Numbered from the stretch's first letter, positions 38,725-47,475 are shown. The stretch is 64,000 nucleotides of DNA from Methanobacteriota archaeon (GCA_029553285.1 JAKPCO010000073.1:91656-155655); one strand, 5' to 3'. Notes: generated by a model not told the origin, from the letters alone. Translations and numbers: made by a program.

Positions 38725-39083
38725 GCGGAGAGTTACCCCCTCAGGTGCAGAATCAGCTTGCTCAGCTGCAGCAGCTGCAGCAGCAGGCTCAGGCACTGGT
38801 TGCGCAGAAGAGCCAGATAGAGCTTCTGAAGAAAGAGGCGGAGGCTGCGATCAAGGAGCTGGACAAGTCTCCGGATGATGTGGTGGTCTACAAGAACGTC
38901 GGAGAGCTCATGCTCAGATCAGACAAGGCGACGCTGATGACAGAGCTGAAGGAGAGGGTGGATCTCCTCGATCTCCGCCTGAAGACGGTTGCCAAGCAGG
39001 AGGAGCGGATACAGTCGAGGTTCAACCAGCTTCAGGACCAGCTGAGGCAGTCGCTTGGCCAGATGCCGCCAAGGGGCGGCTGA
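38721..39083 (+). CDS. pfdB: prefoldin subunit beta
   Basis: A 120-residue jellyfish-type chaperone subunit: two long coiled-coil helices (for example QNQLAQLQQLQQQAQALVAQ) joined by a beta hairpin around SPDDVVVYKNVGELMLRSDK. It captures unfolded protein together with prefoldin alpha. Last protein gene of the superoperon; tRNA-Arg starts eight bases later. Confidence 0.95.
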   Translation: MSGELPPQVQNQLAQLQQLQQQAQALVAQKSQIELLKKEAEAAIKELDKSPDDVVVYKNVGELMLRSDKATLMTELKERVDLLDLRLKTVAKQEERIQSRFNQLQDQLRQSLGQMPPRGG

Positions 39084-39091
39084 AACCGAAT

Positions 39092-39166
39092 GGACCCGTG
39101 GCTTAGCCAGGATATAGCACCGGGCTTCTAACCCGGGGGTCGCGGGTTCGAGTCCCGCCGGGTCCG
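39092..39166 (+). tRNA. tRNA-Arg (anticodon UCU)
   Basis: A 75-base cloverleaf: acceptor GGACCCG/CGGGTCC with G73, anticodon arm CCGGG-CTTCTAA-CCCGG, T arm GCGGG-TTCGAGT-CCCGC. CCA is not encoded and no intron is present. It follows pfdB by eight bases with no promoter of its own visible, so it may be processed from the long operon transcript. Confidence 0.95.
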
Positions 39167-39185
39167 TCATATTCACGGTGATGCT

Positions 39186-39371
39186 ATGTGTGAGCTGTCG
39201 GTCTACATGGTTGCCGGTGGCAAGAAGGAGCTGGTAATGGAGAGCGTGGTCAGAATCGTCGTCATGGATGGCAGGATCCTCTTCGAGGGAATACTCGGAG
39301 GATCGAAGGAGGTCGATGGGAGGCTCAAGGAGATCAACATACTATCGCAGGAGGTCCTGATAGAGGCCTGA
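39186..39371 (+). CDS. CooT-family small protein, predicted nickel binding
   Basis: A 61-residue protein starting MCELSVYMVAGGKKELVMES. The N-terminal Met-Cys and the following beta-rich SH3-like body (VVRIVVMDGRILFEGILGGS) match the CooT family; CooT binds nickel through the second-position cysteine and serves CO dehydrogenase in bacteria. A cooC-like ATPase lies 2.3 kb away, and aceticlastic methanogens depend on nickel CO dehydrogenase/acetyl-CoA synthase, so the role fits, but metal binding is inferred. Confidence 0.7.
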   Translation: MCELSVYMVAGGKKELVMESVVRIVVMDGRILFEGILGGSKEVDGRLKEINILSQEVLIEA

Positions 39372-39506
39372 CAGCGCACAGCGTCTGGGCGTGCTCATCC
39401 CGCGTTTTCTCCCATCGAATGCTATCAGTCAATTTTTCAGGTGTATTCACATCACCAAAGTCCTCAATGGATCGCAAATTCTGTGGGGCTCGGCACGAAT
39501 GGGAGA

Positions 39507-39630
39507 CGCTCTTATGCCTTTGGCAGCTTGCAAGTCGTGCAATATGGTTGCTGAACGCACTTATTCATTCACCAAGAATCCATGGCAGGACCAGTGCTTC
39601 TCTGGGCAAGTTATCATATGGATAAGAGCG
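39507..39630. mobile_element. 124-bp inverted-repeat element, copy B (intact, with target duplication)
   Basis: The ends CGCTCTTATGCC and GGATAAGAGCG are inverted repeats (CGCTCTTAT perfect). The element is flanked by an exact 8-bp direct repeat, ATGGGAGA, at 39499-39506 and 39631-39638, which is the mark of transposition. It carries no full gene; a short open frame (MVAERTYSFTKNPWQDQCFS) runs through it and is shared with copy A. Confidence 0.9.
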
Positions 39631-39770
39631 ATGGGAGATATCTGGGTGCAAACTCTTTAGGCGTGGATGAGGTCGCCAGTTCGATTCCTTCAGCAAGTTG
39701 GCCGATGACCTCCCATACCAGCGTCTCTCGCTGCCGTTATCCTGAACTCCCGCATCCGGATGGCAATTTC

Positions 39771-39780
39771 TTTATAAAAG
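39771..39780 (+). promoter_or_regulatory. TATA box for the gene at 39801
   Basis: TTTATAAAAG, whose centre is 26 bases before the ATG at 39801, predicts a leaderless message. Confidence 0.65.
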
Positions 39781-39800
39781 CTCGGATCAGACCTCAGATC

Positions 39801-40325
39801 ATGATCGAGCTCAGGAGCGATCCTTATGTCCTCAAGCCGAGGCTGGCTCCACCAACGGAGAGCGATTTCAGGGTGCACCTGAACATCGGATGGTGCAGGG
39901 GTGTTCTCTTCAATGTCGTCGCTCTCAAGAACTCCGTGGCGATAGTGGAGTACGATGCCATCCTCTGGTCAGAGGACTCGGTTATGTTCGTGGAGTACAA
40001 GGACTCTGTGGCAGCATACAAGAGCCTCTCGGCAAGAAGAATCCAGCAGATGGACAGCCTGGCGAAGAACATCGCGAGGGGTCTTGGGTACAGGAGATAC
40101 TGCTTCGTCATCGTCGTGAAGGATCTGCAGGAGATCACATCAAGGGGTGGCGTTGATGTCATTCCGCTGTACCTGCTGGGAAGCTACGAGCCGGCTTTTG
40201 TATCGACATACAGCGAGCTCGATTACCTGGAGAAGCTCATGGCAAAGTACACCCGTGAGGAGAAGCCAGAGTTCGTTAAGGAGCTCGAGAAGCTGAGAAG
40301 GATGATAGAGACCGGTCTGGCATGA
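39801..40325 (+). CDS. conserved hypothetical protein, possibly nuclease-like fold
   Basis: A 174-residue protein starting MIELRSDPYVLKPRLAPPTE. The stretch VAIVEYDAILWSEDSVMFVE-YK has the spacing of D...E-x-K catalytic cores in restriction-endonuclease-like (NERD-type) proteins, but it is too weak for a firm call. The C-terminal third is helical and charged. The ATG at 39801 follows from the TATA spacing. A frame open further upstream, back to 39582, runs into the mobile element and is not part of the gene. Confidence 0.6.
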   Translation: MIELRSDPYVLKPRLAPPTESDFRVHLNIGWCRGVLFNVVALKNSVAIVEYDAILWSEDSVMFVEYKDSVAAYKSLSARRIQQMDSLAKNIARGLGYRRYCFVIVVKDLQEITSRGGVDVIPLYLLGSYEPAFVSTYSELDYLEKLMAKYTREEKPEFVKELEKLRRMIETGLA

Positions 40326-40392
40326 GACCATTTCTGAAAGCCTCAGAGGGGAGCATGAGAGTCTGGACCGTGCCGGCAAAGAGGATCTCGCC

Positions 40393-41259
40393 ATGAGGGG
40401 ATATGCCACTGCATACGGCGCAGCAACTGTGCTGAACGCCATCGCGAACTGGAAGGGCTCTGCGTTCGGAATATCCCTCAGAACATCAGCAGAGGTTGTG
40501 CTCAATGATTCTGGGAGGGTGGTGGGTGATGCCTCTGGTATTGACACAACGCTCATAGTCAGATGCGTTGAACGCGTGCTGAATCACTTCGGACTCGATT
40601 ACGGCGGCGTTGTCAGGACCAGGAGCGAGATACCGGTTGCAAGCGGCCTGAAGTCGAGCAGTGCTGCTGCGAACGCCACGGTGCTCGCCACTCTGGATGC
40701 GCTGGGCGAGGAGATCGATATGATAGATGCGGTGCGCATCGGGGTCGGGGCAGCTCTCGATGCAGGCGTCACGGTGACCGGCGCGTTCGATGACGCGTGC
40801 GCCTCAATGCTCGGTGGTGTTGTGGTGACAGACAACTGGAACAAAGAGCTCTTAAAACGAGATGCTCTGCAATCAGAGGTGGTGCTTCTCATTCCAGAGG
40901 AGCGGTTCTTCTCCCGGGATGTCGATGTGGCGCGGTGCAGGCTCTTCTCCCGGGTTGCCGATGTTGTGTTTGATATGGTGATGGAGGGGGATTATGCAGG
41001 AGCCATGACCCTGAACGGGCTTCTGTACTGCACAGCGCTTCGCAGATCCCCTGAGCCTGTGGTCCTCGCGCTCAGGTCGGGCGCTGCGGGAGCGACGCTA
41101 TCCGGCACCGGGCCCGCGTACGCTGCACTTGTCGATGACGTCTCAGGAGATGATGTTGCTGCGGCATGGTCGTCGCTCGGCGGAAGGATCATAAGGACAG
41201 CGGTTGAGAACAGAAGCGCCAGGATGGGTCAGGCAGATCTCTTTCAGGAGGGGATATGA
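40393..41259 (+). CDS. aroK: archaeal shikimate kinase (GHMP family)
   Basis: Phosphorylates shikimate on the way to chorismate. Unlike the bacterial P-loop enzyme, this 288-residue protein is a GHMP kinase with the ATP loop EIPVASGLKSSSAAANAT and the third motif GAAGATLSGTGPAYAALV. It overlaps the chorismate mutase gene by four bases, supporting an aromatic-amino-acid operon. Confidence 0.93.
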   Translation: MRGYATAYGAATVLNAIANWKGSAFGISLRTSAEVVLNDSGRVVGDASGIDTTLIVRCVERVLNHFGLDYGGVVRTRSEIPVASGLKSSSAAANATVLATLDALGEEIDMIDAVRIGVGAALDAGVTVTGAFDDACASMLGGVVVTDNWNKELLKRDALQSEVVLLIPEERFFSRDVDVARCRLFSRVADVVFDMVMEGDYAGAMTLNGLLYCTALRRSPEPVVLALRSGAAGATLSGTGPAYAALVDDVSGDDVAAAWSSLGGRIIRTAVENRSARMGQADLFQEGI

Positions 41260-41543
41260 TGGGCTTGGTTGAGCATCGCATGGAGGTTCAGAAAATAGAC
41301 GAGGAGATCCTGAGGCTGATACAGAAGCGCATGGCTCTTGCAGAGGAGATATACAGGGATAAGGCTGCGCTCGGTCTCTCGATATCCGATCCGGACCAGG
41401 AGGCCCTGGTGCTCGGCAGAGCTGTGGATATGGCCACGGAGCTCGGCCTAGATCCGGGAAGCATAAAGAGCATATTCAGAATACTCATCGATATGAGCCT
41501 GCAGAGGCAGCACGGACTTCATGGCGAGGACAACCTGCCCTGA
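41256..41543 (+). CDS. chorismate mutase, AroQ class
   Basis: A 95-residue helical protein: VQKIDEEILRLIQKRMALAE EIYRDKAA matches helix 1 of AroQ chorismate mutase, with the catalytic arginine and lysine positions; RILIDMSLQRQ is the third helix. It converts chorismate to prephenate. The ATG overlaps the aroK stop; a second ATG follows immediately. Confidence 0.88.
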   Translation: MMGLVEHRMEVQKIDEEILRLIQKRMALAEEIYRDKAALGLSISDPDQEALVLGRAVDMATELGLDPGSIKSIFRILIDMSLQRQHGLHGEDNLP

Positions 41544-41669
41544 GATGGATATCATCTCAAAGTGCATCAGCAATCGATCATGCCTCTGCCAGTAGCCCAT
41601 GCGACGGTGTTCTGGGTCTAAAATGATGAGGACGGATTGAAAATCACGGGCTCAGGCGGGAAATCCCCG

Positions 41670-42431
41670 TCAGGAGGCCCCTTCGAACCTCCTGACCAGC
41701 TCTTCCTTGATCCTCTTTATGGCCTCGACAGCAGGACCGCCCACGTCTATGGGTGCCTTTCCTGTAAGATCAGCATCTATCAGATTCCTGTCGAATGGTA
41801 TGGTTCCGAGAACAGGTATGCCCATCTCCTCGAGCTTCTCCTTCACAATGCCAGGATCGTCGGTTTTGTTGATCACAGCCAGCAGGTTTGTTATTCCTAT
41901 GTTCTCGCCAAGCCTTTTGATACGCTCCACGGTCTCTATGGATCGCAGGCCGGGCTCGACGACCACTATCATCGCATCGACGCCCCTCGCGGTGCCCCTG
42001 CCGAGATGCTCTATGCCTGCCTCCATGTCAAGTATCACTACATCCCTCTCCCTGGAGATGACATGCCTGAGAAGCGCCTTCAGGAACGCGCTTGCAGGGC
42101 ACATGCATCCGCTCCCGCCTGTCTCAAGCGTACCCATGACGGCGAACCTCACACCATCCGGACCTGTGCATCCGCATCTGTCTATCACATCATCCACCTT
42201 CGGGTTCATGCGGTACATGCCCATCGGCATGCTCGCCCTCTCCTCGATGAGCTCTTTGTACTCAGTGATGGGCCTCGGATTCTCCTTTATCCCAAGAGCA
42301 GATCCGAGGTTCATGTCAGGGTCTGCATCTATCGCAAGAACCCTGTAGCCATCACGGGCGAACATACGCGCAAGTGTTCCAGCAAGAGTTGTCTTGCCAA
42401 CACCACCCTTTCCTGAGACTGCGAGCTTTAT
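41670..42431 (-). CDS. CooC-like nickel-insertion ATPase; apparent ATA start
   Basis: A 253-residue MinD/SIMIBI-class ATPase. The deviant Walker A KLAVSGKGGVGKTTLAGTLA, IDADPDMNLGSALG, a CGCTGPDGVR segment and GGSGCMCPASAF match CooC, which loads nickel into CO dehydrogenase. The first ATG (42365) lies beyond the P-loop, so it cannot be the true start. The P-loop begins right after an ATA codon at 42431, the normal methionine position, and a TATAAA box (42455-42460) predicts transcription there. No ATG, GTG or TTG lies between that codon and the upstream stop. Confidence 0.85.
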   Translation of the reverse strand: MKLAVSGKGGVGKTTLAGTLARMFARDGYRVLAIDADPDMNLGSALGIKENPRPITEYKELIEERASMPMGMYRMNPKVDDVIDRCGCTGPDGVRFAVMGTLETGGSGCMCPASAFLKALLRHVISRERDVVILDMEAGIEHLGRGTARGVDAMIVVVEPGLRSIETVERIKRLGENIGITNLLAVINKTDDPGIVKEKLEEMGIPVLGTIPFDRNLIDADLTGKAPIDVGGPAVEAIKRIKEELVRRFEGAS

Positions 42432-42454
42432 TGCGACGACCCCCAGAGTCTGAG

Positions 42455-42485
42455 TTTATATCCACGTAAAGGATAGAGGTATATA
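42455..42485. promoter_or_regulatory. divergent promoter pair for cooC and nrdJ
   Basis: Two TATA boxes face opposite ways: TATAAA on the minus strand at 42460-42455 and TATATA on the plus strand at 42480-42485. Their centres are each 26 bases from the proposed first codons (ATA 42431 and CTG 42509). Confidence 0.65.
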
Positions 42486-42508
42486 TCATTTGCACCGGGG
42501 GGAGCGAG

Positions 42509-44542
42509 CTGGTCGAGAAGATAAGAAAGAGGGATGGAAGAACGGTCGATTTCGATCCCTCCAGGATATCCAGGGCGATATCCAAGGCATTCGATGCGCT
42601 GGGCATCGTGGATGAGAAGACACCTGTGGAGCTTGCCGGAAGGGTTGTAGGCATAGTGGATGAACGCTTCAGGGATAAAATACCGTCCGTGGAGGATGTC
42701 CAGGACATCGTCGAGGAGGTTCTGATCGATGCGGGATACGCCCAGGTCGCCAAGGCGTACATACTCTACAGGCAGAGGCGGTCCGAGATAAGGGAGGCGA
42801 AGCACTATCTGGGCGTTGCAGACGATCTCAAGCTGAGCGTCAACGCGGTCGAGGTTCTGAAGAAGAGGTATCTGAAAAGAGATGAGTTTGGGAACGTCAT
42901 CGAGACCCCTGGGGAGATGTTCGAGCGGGTCGCTTCGGCCGTGTCTGCAGTGGAGAGGCGCTACGGTGGAGATGTTGATGATGCCAGGAAGAAGTTTCTC
43001 TCTATGATGAGATCTCTCAGCTTCCTCCCGAACTCCCCGACTCTGATGAATGCCGGCCTTCCACTCGGCCAGCTCTCGGCGTGCTTTGTGGTTCCTGTGG
43101 AGGACTCGATCGCGGGGATATTCGACGCCCTGAAGTACATGGCTCTGATACATCAGAGTGGAGGAGGGACGGGCTTCAGCTTCTCCAGGCTCCGCCCGAA
43201 GGGGGATGTTGTGAGAAGCACTGGAGGTATCGCCAGCGGCCCCGTATCATTCATGCGCATATTCGATGCCGCGACAGAGGTCATAAAACAGGGCGGGAGG
43301 AGAAGGGGCGCGAACATGGGCGTTTTGAGGGTGGACCACCCGGATGTGACTGAGTTCATCGCATGCAAGGATCGCGGCGGGATGGAGAACTTCAACATCT
43401 CGGTGGCGATAACGGATGAGTTCATGCGCCAATGCGAGAGCGACGGGTCGATTGAGCTGATAAACCCCAGGACTGGAGAGGCGACCGGTGAGATAAATGC
43501 CAGGGATCTGATGGTCATGATGGCGACGTACGCATGGCGCCGCGGTGATCCCGGGGTGATATTCATAGACAGGATAAATGCGTTGCACCCTGTCCCTGGG
43601 GTCATAGAGGCGACGAATCCCTGCGGAGAGCAGCCGCTCCTGCCGTTCGAGTCGTGCAACCTGGGTTCTGTGAACCTGAGCAGGATGGTGGAGAGAGGGG
43701 AGATCTGCTGGGATAGACTTGAGGAGACCGTCAGGCTTGGTGTCAGATTTCTCGACGATGTCATAGACGCGAACAGGTTCCCTCTGAAGCAGATAGAGGA
43801 GGCAACCCTGCGCACGAGAAAGATCGGCCTCGGGGTCATGGGTTTCGCCGAGATGTTGATTCAGATAGGTGTATCGTACGCATCCCAGGACGCTCTCAGG
43901 ATCGCGGAGGAGCTGATGGCGTTCATCACAAAAACAGCGCGCGAGGAGTCATGCGCCCTGGGACATGATAGGGGGTCGTTCCCGCTCTTCGAGGAGTCCT
44001 CTCTGAAGGGGTGGGATGCGATGAGGAACGCAACCGTGACCACGATTGCACCCACAGGCACGATAAGCATAATCGCCGGCACCTCCTCTGGCATAGAGCC
44101 GCTCTTCGCTGTATCTTTTGTCAGGCATGTCCTCGAGGGGGCGAGGCTTATAGAGAGCTCGCCGCTCTTCGAGAGGATGGCGGCCGAGAGGGGGATAATG
44201 ACCTCGGCACTGAGAGCAGAGGTCGCGCGCAGGGGATCGATACAGGAGATTCCTGAGATTCCTGATGATATGAAGGAGCTGTTCCTCACAGCACTGGACA
44301 TAAATCCGGAGCAGCACGTCAGGATCCAGGCTGCGTTTCAGAAGCACACAGACAATGCGGTCTCGAAGACCGTGAACCTGCCGGAAAAAGCGTCTGTGAG
44401 CGATGTGATCAGGGTCTACAGGCTGGCGTACGAGCTGGGCTGCAAGGGGATCACGGTGTACAGATACGGCTCCAGGGAGCAGGTCCTCTACCTCGGAGAG
44501 CCAGACGCCCTCGCGAATGGCTGCAGGTTCTGCGGCGGATGA
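42509..44542 (+). CDS. nrdJ: adenosylcobalamin-dependent ribonucleotide reductase; apparent CTG start
   Basis: Class II reductase, about 677 residues, making deoxynucleotides with B12. An N-terminal ATP-cone (EKIRKRDGRTVDFDPSRISR) is followed by the catalytic barrel with SACFV, ATNPCGEQPLLPFESCNLGS and TGTISIIAGTSSGIEPLFAV, and the shuttle cysteines CRFCGG at the end. The first GTG (42608) would delete the ATP-cone start; no ATG, GTG or TTG lies upstream. A CTG at 42509 is at the predicted transcription start and yields a normal family N-terminus. Confidence 0.93.
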   Translation: MVEKIRKRDGRTVDFDPSRISRAISKAFDALGIVDEKTPVELAGRVVGIVDERFRDKIPSVEDVQDIVEEVLIDAGYAQVAKAYILYRQRRSEIREAKHYLGVADDLKLSVNAVEVLKKRYLKRDEFGNVIETPGEMFERVASAVSAVERRYGGDVDDARKKFLSMMRSLSFLPNSPTLMNAGLPLGQLSACFVVPVEDSIAGIFDALKYMALIHQSGGGTGFSFSRLRPKGDVVRSTGGIASGPVSFMRIFDAATEVIKQGGRRRGANMGVLRVDHPDVTEFIACKDRGGMENFNISVAITDEFMRQCESDGSIELINPRTGEATGEINARDLMVMMATYAWRRGDPGVIFIDRINALHPVPGVIEATNPCGEQPLLPFESCNLGSVNLSRMVERGEICWDRLEETVRLGVRFLDDVIDANRFPLKQIEEATLRTRKIGLGVMGFAEMLIQIGVSYASQDALRIAEELMAFITKTAREESCALGHDRGSFPLFEESSLKGWDAMRNATVTTIAPTGTISIIAGTSSGIEPLFAVSFVRHVLEGARLIESSPLFERMAAERGIMTSALRAEVARRGSIQEIPEIPDDMKELFLTALDINPEQHVRIQAAFQKHTDNAVSKTVNLPEKASVSDVIRVYRLAYELGCKGITVYRYGSREQVLYLGEPDALANGCRFCGG

Positions 44543-44648
44543 TTATTGGTGATCTCTCCTAACAGGCAACATCGAATTGATTCTCAGAAGGCATGAATCG
44601 CCTCACACCGGACCATGGGCATCAAGGGAGATAGCAGATGTCACAGTA

Positions 44649-46367
44649 TCAATGAATCCCGAGATGCCTCATGAGATCCTCTGCGCTCAGGGTGTTTATC
44701 ACATCAGAGGGCTCCAGCCATCCCCGGCGTGCGACCGTGACCCCGTAGCGCATGAACCCGAGCTGCTCAGGCGAATGCGCGTCTGTGCCGATCGCCATTT
44801 TCACCCCGAGTTCTTTCGCGCGCCTCGCCCATTCATCGCTGAGATCTAGCCTCTCAGGGTAGGCGTTTATCTCCATGATCGTGCCGGTCCTGGCAGCCGT
44901 CTCCAGTATGAGCTCCATGTCGACCTGGTACGGCTCCCTCCTCCCTATGATCCGCCCTGTGGGATGCGCGATTATATCGATGTGCTCGTTCTCCATTGCG
45001 GCTACAAGCCTGCTGTTTATCTCCCGTTCCTTCTGGCTCTGCGCCATGTGGATCGCAGCCACCACCACATCACATCTCTCCAGGATATCATCTGTGTAGT
45101 CCAGGCTCCCGTCCGCCCTTATGTCCACCTCTGTGCCGGCAAGTATCCTGAACCCCTCGAGCCTCTCGTTCATCCTGGATATCGTCTCTATCTTCTCCAG
45201 GAGTCTCTCCTGGGAGAGACCCCCGGCTATCCCGACGCTCGGCGAGTGGTCTGTGATGGCCAGGTACTCATACCCCAGCGATCTTGCGTGTGAGACCATC
45301 TCCTCGACAGAGCCAGTGCCATCAGACCATGTGCTGTGCACATGGAGATCGCCCTTAATGCTCGAGAGATCCACAAGATGGGGAAGTCGATTGGCGAGCG
45401 CTGCCTCGATCTCGCCGCGATCCTCCCTCAGCTCAGGAGGTATGTACTGCATGCCAAGCGCCTTGTACACATCCTCCTCGCGATCGAAGAAGAGCTCCTC
45501 GCCTGTGTCCAGCCTCTTTAGGGAGTACTCCGAGAGGGAGTAGCCGCGCTGGAGCGCTATGCCGCGCAGCTTCACATTGTGTTCCTTCGAGCCTGTGAAG
45601 TACTGGAGGAGGGTTCCGTACGATCTCGGCTCAACGATCCTGAGATCGACCTGAACAGTCCCCTCGACGATGATGCTTGCCTTCGTCGGACCCTGGCCGA
45701 GGATCTCGTCGACCATCGGCATGCGAACGAACGCGGCTATGGACTCTGAGGGCCTGGGGGACGTCGCCAGGATGTCTATATCCCCAACCGTCTCCTTCCC
45801 CCTCCGGTAGCTCCCGGCGACGGTGATGTTGCTCAGCCCCTCAATCCCCTCCAGGTGACTCATGATTCTCTCAACGATGCGTGCAGCTGCGCTGAGCGGT
45901 ATGCGTGTTGAGCGCTTCCTGTACCGCTCTATCGCCTTCAGTATGTTTGCCTCCTTCGTCGGTCCCATGCCGGGAAGACGTCTGATCCGATGCTGCCGCG
46001 CAGCAGCCTCGAGCTCGTCAACTGTTGATACACCAAGCTTCTCGTGGAGGAGTGCGACCGTCTTGGGCCCCACGCCCTGCAGCTGGAGCAGCTCCTTCAT
46101 TCCCTGCGGTGTGGCGGAGACGAGCTCGTCATACGCTTTTATGTGGCCTGTCGTGAGGTACTCTGAGATCTTCTCTGCTATCGCCTTCCCAACCCCAGGT
46201 ATCCTGTCGAGCTCTCCCCGCCTCCAGACATCCTCGATATCCTCTTTGAGGGACTCGATGGCTCTCGCGGCTCTGCTGTACGCTATCACCTTGAAGCGGT
46301 TTTCTCCCCTGAGCTCCAGCAGCTCCCCCATCTCATAGAGTATGGCCGCGATCTCCCTGTTTCTCAC
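44649..46367 (-). CDS. polX: DNA polymerase X with C-terminal PHP domain
   Basis: A 572-residue repair polymerase/exonuclease. N-terminal helix-hairpin-helix region: NREIAAILYEMGELLELRGE and IPGVGKAIAEKISEYLTTG. Nucleotidyltransferase core: GSYRRGKETVGDIDILATS and VQVDLRIVEP (metal aspartates). PHP phosphoesterase domain from about residue 330: GDLHVHSTWSDGTGS and IGTDAHSPEQ. Start at GTG 46367, 26 bases from the TTATAC centre at 46389-46394; a TTG at 46397 lies on top of that box and is unlikely. Confidence 0.92.
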   Translation of the reverse strand: MRNREIAAILYEMGELLELRGENRFKVIAYSRAARAIESLKEDIEDVWRRGELDRIPGVGKAIAEKISEYLTTGHIKAYDELVSATPQGMKELLQLQGVGPKTVALLHEKLGVSTVDELEAAARQHRIRRLPGMGPTKEANILKAIERYRKRSTRIPLSAAARIVERIMSHLEGIEGLSNITVAGSYRRGKETVGDIDILATSPRPSESIAAFVRMPMVDEILGQGPTKASIIVEGTVQVDLRIVEPRSYGTLLQYFTGSKEHNVKLRGIALQRGYSLSEYSLKRLDTGEELFFDREEDVYKALGMQYIPPELREDRGEIEAALANRLPHLVDLSSIKGDLHVHSTWSDGTGSVEEMVSHARSLGYEYLAITDHSPSVGIAGGLSQERLLEKIETISRMNERLEGFRILAGTEVDIRADGSLDYTDDILERCDVVVAAIHMAQSQKEREINSRLVAAMENEHIDIIAHPTGRIIGRREPYQVDMELILETAARTGTIMEINAYPERLDLSDEWARRAKELGVKMAIGTDAHSPEQLGFMRYGVTVARRGWLEPSDVINTLSAEDLMRHLGIH

Positions 46368-46552
46368 AAAAGTAAATTGCACAAGCTGGTATAACAAACT
46401 TGGCCATCCATCAGGCTGAAGATATTCGGGCGCTGAGATCGATTCGCCCGGAGCGCTCAGCTCTGAAAGATTCCATAGGTGCAGCCTCTCAGCGCAGTGC
46501 TCTTTGATTGCGCAAGCGGCCTGGAATGCAGGATCACAATTTCAAAAACAGC

Positions 46553-47014
46553 TCATCTCAGCTTGTCCACTGCTGAACATGATGGATATCCGCCCTGCGA
46601 CTGGACCGGTGTTATCACGACGTTTGATGTCGCGACAGCGCTCCCGCCCCTGCCCATGTTGATCGCTATGACTGTGATCTTGTCCAGAGAGATGTCCATG
46701 TAGTTTATCCTCGGCGCGCTCTCCTCGATCTCTCCGCCGTATGAGAGATCCCTCTCGATATTCGAGTTCAGAGCAACAAGATCTCCTGTGCTGGAAGGCG
46801 CTGGCTTGGCGAAAGACGCACTCGGTATCTCAGGGATATCTGTCTGCATTAAACTCAGGTTGCTGGATTTACGGAGAAAATCCTGGTGGAATGCCCTCAC
46901 GTCCTCTATCGAGAGACCCTGGATGCTCTCCTGGGCGGATGCATTTGCGAGAAAAATCATTGCAACACCCGTCAGCAGAATCAGAATGCTGACGGGCGAT
47001 TGCATGTTGTTCAT
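46553..47014 (-). CDS. secreted protein, unknown function
   Basis: A 153-residue protein with a signal peptide (SPVSILILLTGVAMIFLANA then SAQES). The C-terminal ISLDKITVIAINMGRGGSAV-ATSNVVIT aligns with the end of the neighbouring secreted protein, so the two are paralogous in that part. No enzyme motif is visible. Twenty bases separate it from its neighbour, so one transcript is likely. Possibly a cell-surface or sheath-associated component, but that is only a guess. Confidence 0.7.
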   Translation of the reverse strand: MNNMQSPVSILILLTGVAMIFLANASAQESIQGLSIEDVRAFHQDFLRKSSNLSLMQTDIPEIPSASFAKPAPSSTGDLVALNSNIERDLSYGGEIEESAPRINYMDISLDKITVIAINMGRGGSAVATSNVVITPVQSQGGYPSCSAVDKLR

Positions 47015-47034
47015 AACCTCCTGCTACTCCCTGT

Positions 47035-47457
47035 TCACTTCTGCTGTGTTGTTATTGTGACTGTGTTTGTGGCCCTGCTGCCGGCTCCAGCGCCAAGGGC
47101 TATCTGCTGCGGGAGGCCGATCCTCTCGAGGTTGATCGTTGGTGAGGCATTACACTCACATACCTCACAGCAGGCGTTTGCATCCTGGTTCTTGGTCACG
47201 GTCTTTGAGTTCGCTGCAACTGCGCCGAATGCCGCAACAGCCACATCCGGGCCTGCTGCGGAGTAGATGTCATCGTAGTTGTAGTTCTGTCCTGGAATAA
47301 CTGGGAATGCGAAGCCAGCGCCGCCCGCGGAGTAAACACCGTTAGCAGCTATGAACGCTGTCTGAGATGTACCCATCCCGGCCATCGGGGCAAAGTCCTG
47401 GGCCATGGCAGTGGTCAACAGCGCCAGTGTCACAGCCAGCAATATCGCTCCTTTCAT
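47035..47457 (-). CDS. secreted alanine/glycine-rich protein, unknown function
   Basis: A 140-residue protein with the signal peptide MKGAILLAVTLALLTTAMAQ, an Ala/Gly/Tyr-rich middle (ANGVYSAGGAGFAFPVIPGQ), a cysteine cluster (ACCEVCEC) and the C-terminal INLERIGLPQQIALGAGAG shared with the downstream protein. ATG 47457 is favoured over 47475 because GGTGGTGA then lies at the right distance. A TATA-like AAATATAAATAA near 47514-47520 predicts transcription near 47490. Confidence 0.7.
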   Translation of the reverse strand: MKGAILLAVTLALLTTAMAQDFAPMAGMGTSQTAFIAANGVYSAGGAGFAFPVIPGQNYNYDDIYSAAGPDVAVAAFGAVAANSKTVTKNQDANACCEVCECNASPTINLERIGLPQQIALGAGAGSRATNTVTITTQQK

Positions 47458-47475
47458 GCTTTTTTCACCACCCAT

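Noticed and set aside
39505..39660. Conserved short frame within the MITE copies (VAERTYS...WQDQCF) as a gene
   Set aside because: The frame is shared only because the DNA repeat is shared; it has no start site, is frame-broken in copies C, D and E, and has no protein features.
39582..39800. Upstream extension of the gene at 39801
   Set aside because: The extension runs back into the MITE, and the TATA box at 39771-39780 lies inside it, so it cannot be part of the normal message.
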